Assembly: GCA_959596495.1 (NCBI GenBank)
Contig: CAUFXK010000066.1
Coordinates: 1 to 10,411, forward strand
DNA: 10,411 nucleotides
Direction: 5' to 3'
From: an uncultured Collinsella sp.
GTDB taxonomy: Bacteria; Actinomycetota; Coriobacteriia; Coriobacteriales; Coriobacteriaceae
Shown here: positions 6,932-10,411 of the stretch, one piece after another
How positions within the stretch are numbered: position 1 is the stretch's first letter
Layout: the number at the start of each line of letters is the position of its first letter
The notes under the pieces: model-generated
The model's input: the letters and a program-made list of their open reading frames with translations, nothing else
Told to the model about the DNA's origin: nothing
Database searches by the model: none
Made by a program: the position numbers and the translations under genes

Positions 6932-7366
6932 CTACTCACCGGTTTCGATGCGCTCCGGCGTGCTCTCGTGGTAGATGAGCGTAAACGTACCGATCTGGAC
7001 GGAAGAGCCATCGTGCAGCGGTGCGCCGTTGACGATAGCGCCGTCAACCCACGTACCGTTGAGCGAGCCCAGGTCTTCGATGCGGGCACCCAGACCCTCG
7101 CGAATAATGCGCGCATGGCTACGCGACACGGTCATGTCGTTGAGGAAGATGCCGTTAGCGGGATCGCGGCCGATGGTGGTCACATTATCCTCGAGCTCAA
7201 AGGCTGCACCGGTTTGAGGGCCTTTGACGATAGATAAGACGGGCGCGGTGATGTGCACGTTGGCCATGAGGTCGGGAACGGTGACATCGCTCGAAGGAAC
7301 GCGGAAAACGCAGGTGGCGTCTGAGGCCTTATCGTTCTGAGGCATATTGTTAACCATGTTGTCCAT
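6932..7366 (-). CDS. garA: GarA/OdhI-like FHA phospho-switch protein
   Basis: This 144-residue protein resembles actinobacterial GarA/OdhI, which inhibit 2-oxoglutarate-using enzymes until a Ser/Thr kinase phosphorylates an N-terminal threonine and the FHA domain folds back on it. The N-terminal segment reads DATCVFR (16-22), matching the ETTSVFR motif, with Thr18 at the PknB site and Ala17 at the PknG site. The FHA domain (about 43-132) keeps phosphopeptide residues Gly66-Arg67, Ser81-Arg-Ser-His84 and Asn103-Gly104, plus IFLNDMTVSR. A TTG upstream (7399) could extend the frame; ATG 7366 is chosen because AGGGG lies 5 bases before it. It follows the CDP-alcohol transferase by 66 bases and precedes ftsR by 3, echoing the M. 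tuberculosis garA-Rv1828 pair. Targets in this anaerobe are unknown. Confidence 0.9.
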   Translation of the reverse strand: MDNMVNNMPQNDKASDATCVFRVPSSDVTVPDLMANVHITAPVLSIVKGPQTGAAFELEDNVTTIGRDPANGIFLNDMTVSRSHARIIREGLGARIEDLGSLNGTWVDGAIVNGAPLHDGSSVQIGTFTLIYHESTPERIETGE

Positions 7367-7416
7367 GACAACCCCTAACTTAACGCGGACATGCCGCAAA
7401 GAATGAACTGTACGTA

Positions 7417-7422
7417 ATCATA
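7417..7422 (-). promoter_or_regulatory. Possible internal promoter -10 before garA
   Basis: On the minus strand TATGAT (5 of 6 to the -10 consensus) lies 50 bases before the garA-like ATG, in the longest gap of the operon. No good -35 is visible upstream. A small GCGG/CCGC hairpin (7385-7397) would lie in the resulting leader. It is a weak candidate for a second promoter serving garA and ftsR. Confidence 0.25.
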
Positions 7423-7432
7423 CCCCAACGAC

Positions 7433-8137
7433 TTAGTCTTCGATTTCGGGGTTAAGAAAGTCGATGTCTTCGTCCTCGGGATGCGCCACGGCTTGTTTAA
7501 TGGCCGCTCCACCCTTAATGGAATAGATGACAGCGGTGAGCATGGAGAAGATGACGCCGCCATACACGAAGAAGATGCCAAGCGGTACCGGACTGCCGTT
7601 GAGGCCCGGGAAGGCCGTGAACGTGGCGGGCAGCAGATGCCAGCCGTCCACGGTGGGAAAGCCCAACAGCATGAGCGAGAAGCCGGTCATGAGCAGCGCC
7701 GTGGCAATCTTGCCAGGAAAAACTACGTCGATGGGACGGCGATGATAATGGCGCACGATGAGCGTGCCGATTCCCAGGTAAATATCGCGGCCGATGATGA
7801 GCACGCAGACCCAGATGGGAAGCTCGCCGCGGACTACCAGGCCCAACACGCCGGTAAACAGCAGGGCGCGGTCGCAGACGGGGTCCATCATCTTGCCGAG
7901 CCACGAGACCGTCTTGGTCATGCGGGCAATCTGACCGTCCATCCAGTCGGTGGAGGCCGCGATGGCATAGATGACAATGGCGACGACACGGTTGTTGTCC
8001 GTCACAAACAGGTACAGAAAGACCAGCGTGAGGATCAGGCGCGTGAAGGTAATGAAATTGGAGATCGTGAAGATCTTATTCGACGGGTAATCGGAGGTGC
8101 CGATAAGCTCCTTTTTGATCTTCTTTTTGATGCCCAC
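7433..8137 (-). CDS. CDP-alcohol phosphatidyltransferase, PgsA-like
   Basis: This 234-residue membrane enzyme joins a CDP-diacylglycerol to an alcohol to make a phospholipid; glycerol-3-phosphate (phosphatidylglycerophosphate synthase) is the most likely acceptor but phosphatidylinositol-phosphate synthesis is not excluded. The diagnostic motif D-x2-DG-x2-AR-x8-G-x3-D-x3-D is complete: Asp64, Asp67-Gly68, Ala71-Arg72, Gly81, Asp85, Asp89. About six hydrophobic segments are visible (34-46, 51-60, 92-102, 108-128, 144-160, 189-207), with a basic N-terminus (KKKIKKE) and an acidic tail (EDEDIDFLNPEIED). The GTG start at 8137 is chosen: GGGGGAG lies 4 bases upstream, a good promoter lies just before that, and a longer frame from a TTG at 8263 would begin upstream of the promoter. 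It heads the operon, as pgsA2 lies near garA in mycobacteria. Confidence 0.88.
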   Translation of the reverse strand: MGIKKKIKKELIGTSDYPSNKIFTISNFITFTRLILTLVFLYLFVTDNNRVVAIVIYAIAASTDWMDGQIARMTKTVSWLGKMMDPVCDRALLFTGVLGLVVRGELPIWVCVLIIGRDIYLGIGTLIVRHYHRRPIDVVFPGKIATALLMTGFSLMLLGFPTVDGWHLLPATFTAFPGLNGSPVPLGIFFVYGGVIFSMLTAVIYSIKGGAAIKQAVAHPEDEDIDFLNPEIED

Positions 8138-8173
8138 AGGACTCCCCCGCTGGTAAACGACAAAACTTTCGAT

Positions 8174-8202
8174 ACTATACCCGTTCTGGCGATGTCTATC
8201 CA
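8174..8202 (-). promoter_or_regulatory. Promoter of the pgsA-garA-ftsR-apt-nlpC operon
   Basis: On the minus strand TGGATA (8197-8202) and TATAGT (8174-8179) are spaced by exactly 17 bases; they match the sigma-70-type consensus at 4 and 5 of 6 positions. Initiation near 8167 would leave about 30 bases before the GTG start at 8137, with the ribosome-binding site at 8142-8148. This also decides the start codon of the first gene. Confidence 0.55.
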
Positions 8203-8265
8203 GCGTAAGCATAGAGAGTCCAGACATGTGGAGGGTGCCTCTGGGCTGCGCTGTATTCTGCAATT

Positions 8266-8322
8266 GTGTACATCAGTCACCAAAAACGACATTTTTCGGC
8301 ATCTTTGGTGGCTGATGTACAC
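8266..8322. repeat. 57-base inverted repeat between divergent transcription units
   Basis: Left arm GTGTACATCAGTCACCAAA (8266-8284) and right arm 8304-8322 are complementary over 19 bp with one T-G wobble, around a 19-base AT-rich centre (8285-8303). Each arm carries the hexamer palindrome TGTACA. On the plus strand the stem is followed by GTTTTGATTT, so it could terminate plus-strand transcription, but no plus-strand gene lies to its left before degV. It marks the point where base composition rises. It may be an extragenic repeat, a protein-binding site, or a scar of an insertion event. Confidence 0.75.
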
Positions 8323-8525
8323 GTTTTGATTTGGTGATTACATCGATCGGGAAAGTTGTTGCTTTAAGCAAATGCGTGCGGGTCGAGAAGGGCTGGCGCC
8401 AAAAGAGCCCAACGGCCGTTACGGCTTCGTTAGAAACGCGCCCCACCATGGATGGTGAACCCGAAAGGCAAGGCGCGCGGGCACGGCGGCTCGGCCCGCG
8501 CGCCCGGAAGAGAAAGGATAAACCC
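8323..8525 (+). promoter_or_regulatory. Untranslated leader of the lanFEG operon
   Basis: This 203-base stretch between the inverted repeat and lanF has no recognisable gene and no clear sigma-70 promoter. It contains a perfect AACGGCCGTT palindrome (8411-8420), a CACCAT-GG-ATGGTG inverted repeat (8444-8457), and a GC-rich hairpin close to lanF (listed separately). The lack of -35/-10 hexamers fits activation by a response regulator, as for many lantibiotic-immunity operons, but this is inference. GC rises steeply across this leader. Confidence 0.4.
8472..8504 (+). promoter_or_regulatory. Stable GC hairpin just before the lanF ribosome-binding site
   Basis: A perfect 11-bp all-G/C stem, GGCGCGCGGGC (8472-8482) with its complement (8494-8504), encloses an 11-base loop. 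It ends about 10 bases before the AAAGGA ribosome-binding site (8513-8518) of lanF. No T-run follows, so it is not a standard terminator. It could affect leader stability, pausing or translation. Confidence 0.6.
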
Positions 8526-9254
8526 ATGGGCTACATGCTCGAGACGCGCGGGCTCACCAAGCGCTTCGGCCGCGGCGACCAGGCGCAGGACGCCGTGGCC
8601 GACGTGAGCCTTCATATCCGCGAGGGCGAGGTGTACGGGCTGCTCGGTCCCAACGGCGCCGGCAAGTCGACAACGCTCAAGATGATCTGCGGGATGCTGC
8701 GGCCGACGGCCGGGGAGATCCTCTTTGCCGGGCACGCCTGGCGCCGCGAGGACCTCTACGCAATCGGCAGCCTCATCGAGGAGGCGCCGCTCTACCCCAA
8801 CCTCACCGCGCGCGAGAACCTGCGCGTGCGCACCACGCTGCTGGGCCTTCCCGAGAGCCGCGTAGATGAGGTGCTCGCCGCCGTGGACCTCGCGGACACC
8901 GGGAAGAAGCGCGCCGGGCGCTTCTCGATGGGCATGCGACAGCGCCTGGGGCTCGCGCTGGCGCTGATCGCCCGGCCACGCCTGCTCGTGCTCGACGAGC
9001 CCACCAACGGCCTCGACCCCATCGGCATCGAGGAGCTGCGCGACCAGATCCGCGGCTTCGCGGCGGCGGGTACGACGGTGATCGTCTCGAGCCACATCCT
9101 CTCCGAGGTGCAGCAGATGGCGGACACCATCGGCATCATCTGCGGGGGGCGCCTCGCCTACGAGGATGCGCTTCGTCCCGGGCAGGACCTCGAGGAACTC
9201 TTCATGAGCTTCTGCCGGGAAGGACGACGAGCGCGCGGGGAGGTGGCGGCATGA
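8526..9254 (+). CDS. lanF: Lantibiotic-immunity ABC transporter ATPase, LanF type
   Basis: This 242-residue ATPase should power a LanFEG exporter that removes lantibiotics from the membrane. It has Walker A GPNGAGKST (41-49), signature FSMGMRQRLG (133-142), Walker B LLVLDEPTNGLDP (153-165) and H-loop SSH (188-190). In the Q-loop position the sequence is IGSLIEEAPLYPNLT (80-94), with Glu85 instead of Gln: this E-loop is typical of LanF proteins and separates them from general ABC ATPases. The ATG at 8526 follows AAAGGA by 7 bases; an upstream in-frame TTG (8331) would add a poorly conserved arginine-rich tail spanning the leader hairpin. Its stop overlaps the next gene by 4 bases (ATGA). Codon use is far more GC-rich than in genes left of 8266, suggesting transfer. 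Substrate unknown; CprABC-type peptide sensing is an alternative to producer immunity. Confidence 0.92.
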   Translation: MGYMLETRGLTKRFGRGDQAQDAVADVSLHIREGEVYGLLGPNGAGKSTTLKMICGMLRPTAGEILFAGHAWRREDLYAIGSLIEEAPLYPNLTARENLRVRTTLLGLPESRVDEVLAAVDLADTGKKRAGRFSMGMRQRLGLALALIARPRLLVLDEPTNGLDPIGIEELRDQIRGFAAAGTTVIVSSHILSEVQQMADTIGIICGGRLAYEDALRPGQDLEELFMSFCREGRRARGEVAA

Positions 9255-10021
9255 CGGGCGAGAAAGGCGGCCTGCTCGCGGGCCTGCGCGCCGAGGCCCT
9301 GAAGTCGCGCCACGCGGCACCGGTTCGCCTGGCCGTGCTCATGGCGCTGCCGATGCCGCTGCTCGGCGCGATGCCCTACCGGGGCGTGCAGATCTTCAGC
9401 GCGTGGAACTACTGGTACGCGCTCTTCCTGCCCGTGTCTCTCTCGCTCGTGGTGGCGTGCGTCGCGCGGGCGGACGCGCGCACGCGGATGCGGGGGCTTC
9501 TGGGCCTGGGCTTCCCGCTCGGGCGCGCCTGGTGGGCCAAGGCGCTCTGGTGCCTCGCGCTCTGCACGCTCTCGAACCTCGTGGTCTTCGGCATCTACCT
9601 CGCGGGCTCGGCGTTCTCCTCGCAGGGCCTCACGGCCGCGGGCACGCTCACGATGCTCCTCTGCGCGCTCGCCAACACGGTGACCGCGGCGTGGATGATC
9701 CCCGCAGGGCTCTTCCTCACGGCGCGGCTCGGCATGCTCGCGGGCATCTTCTGCCCGCTCGCCGCGCAGCTCGTGGGTGGGTTCGCCTGGTCGCTGGTGC
9801 CGCTGCCGCAGCTCTTTCCGCCGTCGGCGAGCATGGTCATCCCCACGAGCTTCATCCCCGTGCTGCCGAGCGGCGAGCCGCTCGCGGCGGACATGGCGCT
9901 CGGCGGGGCGCTCACGGCAGACGGCATGCTCACGCTGGCGGGCCTTGCGGTCTGCGCGCTCGCGTTCGCCGCGCTCACGGCGGCGGGCGCGGCCTGGTTC
10001 GCGCGCTCCGAGGAGAGGTGA
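9251..10021 (+). CDS. lanE: Lantibiotic-immunity ABC permease, LanE/MutE type
   Basis: This 256-residue permease should pair with the second permease and LanF to form the exporter. About six hydrophobic segments are visible (roughly 24-41, 54-71, 97-120, 131-155, 159-180, 226-250). The start LRAEALKSRHA (12-22) and the N-x-W-Y segment (AWNYWYALFLP, 51-61) are typical of the MutE/EpiE permease family. The extracytoplasmic loop around 181-222, rich in Pro and Ser, is where the family has a long loop before the last helix. The gene overlaps lanF by 4 bases (ATGA), indicating coupled translation, and its own stop TGA shares one base with the next ATG. GC is very high (77% in the line 9481-9540 by hand count). 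Confidence 0.88.
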   Translation: MTGEKGGLLAGLRAEALKSRHAAPVRLAVLMALPMPLLGAMPYRGVQIFSAWNYWYALFLPVSLSLVVACVARADARTRMRGLLGLGFPLGRAWWAKALWCLALCTLSNLVVFGIYLAGSAFSSQGLTAAGTLTMLLCALANTVTAAWMIPAGLFLTARLGMLAGIFCPLAAQLVGGFAWSLVPLPQLFPPSASMVIPTSFIPVLPSGEPLAADMALGGALTADGMLTLAGLAVCALAFAALTAAGAAWFARSEER

Positions 10022-10411
10022 TGGCCGTGGCACGACTCTCCGACCCGACGCCGCGCATGACTCTCCCGCGGGCCCTGCTCTCCGAGGCCCTGCGCCTGGC
10101 GCGCTCCCCGCTCGCAGTGGTGCACCTCGTCTGCGGCCTGGCAGCCGGTCTTGCCTGCGGCGAGTACTTCTCCGTAACCCGATGGGACCCGGCGCTGGGC
10201 GCGGACGCCTACGCCCAGTTCCTCGGCGCCCTCATGCCGCTCATGTCCGCCATCGTCTGCGGGCTCGCCGTGGACGAGGAGCGCGCTGCCGGGCGCCTCG
10301 CCAACCTCACGGCGGTCCCCTCGCGCGGGCGCGCCGTCGCGGCGAAGCTGCTCGCCCTTGCGGCGCTCGGCGCGGGCGCGCTGGCCGTGGCGCTCGGCGT
10401 GTTCGGGGCCG
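10021..10411 (+). CDS. lanG: Lantibiotic-immunity ABC permease, LanG/MutG type, cut by window end
   Basis: The first 130 codons of a second permease are present; the rest lies beyond the window. It starts at ATG 10021, sharing one base with the lanE stop (TGATG), behind GAGGAGAGG. Family landmarks are LLSEALRLARSPLAVVHL (19-36), a loop with YFSVTRWDPALGADAYAQFL (49-68), then AIVCGLAVDEERAAGRLANL (77-96) and PSRGRAVAAKLLALAALG (100-117). These match the start of MutG/EpiG permeases, where the conserved cytoplasmic DxExxAG..N..PSR segment follows the second helix. The three genes therefore encode a complete LanF-E-G set if the C-terminus is intact. What follows, often a two-component system or lantibiotic genes, cannot be seen. 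Confidence 0.87.
   Translation, partial: MAVARLSDPTPRMTLPRALLSEALRLARSPLAVVHLVCGLAAGLACGEYFSVTRWDPALGADAYAQFLGALMPLMSAIVCGLAVDEERAAGRLANLTAVPSRGRAVAAKLLALAALGAGALAVALGVFGA

Noticed and set aside
7481..8329. Plus-strand frame opposite the CDP-alcohol transferase
   Set aside because: The His/Asp/Glu-rich translation is a shadow of membrane helices on the other strand, and it crosses the operon promoter.
8331..8525. Extended N-terminus of lanF from TTG 8331
   Set aside because: The added residues have no family match, span a strong hairpin, and a good ribosome-binding site precedes ATG 8526.
8430..10033. Long minus-strand frames opposite lanF and lanE
   Set aside because: Arg/Glu/Ala-rich low-complexity translations result from high third-position GC; the plus strand has clear ABC motifs and overlapping starts.

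Overview
The window looks like chromosome of a gut Coriobacteriia actinobacterium, most likely Collinsella or a close relative. This is an inference from gene content, not from a marker gene. The supporting signs are an adjacent pair encoding a GarA/OdhI-like FHA protein and an FtsR-type MerR regulator (an actinobacterial pairing), a DUF1836 regulator, DegV, and moderate to high GC. No rRNA, tRNA or CRISPR array was seen.

Left part (1-4335). An imperfect palindrome at the left edge lies downstream of a minus-strand GT28/MGDG-synthase-like glycosyltransferase. That gene is divergent from trxB (thioredoxin reductase). trxB ends at a clear hairpin and is followed by a separately promoted DUF1836 regulator with an operator-like palindrome in its promoter region. 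A strong terminator separates this from a convergent minus-strand degV gene, which has its own TATAAT promoter.

Centre (4336-8202, minus strand). Five closely spaced genes read as one operon in the order CDP-alcohol phosphatidyltransferase, garA-like, ftsR, apt, NlpC/P60 hydrolase. The lead gene has a good promoter at 8174-8202 and the last gene a terminator at 4280-4311. The operon joins membrane phospholipid synthesis, a Ser/Thr-kinase-type phospho-switch, a cell-division regulator, adenine salvage and a secreted CwlO/RipC-like peptidoglycan hydrolase, which suggests coordination of growth, metabolism and division.

Right part (8266-10411, plus strand). After a 57-base inverted repeat, base composition rises sharply and a LanFEG-type lantibiotic-immunity ABC transporter begins: an ATPase with an E-loop and two overlapping permease genes, the last cut by the window end. 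Its 203-base leader holds a very stable GC hairpin just before the ribosome-binding site, plus two small palindromes. This block looks horizontally acquired. No lantibiotic precursor or synthetase lies inside the window, so it may be a stand-alone resistance or sensing module, or the edge of a larger cluster.
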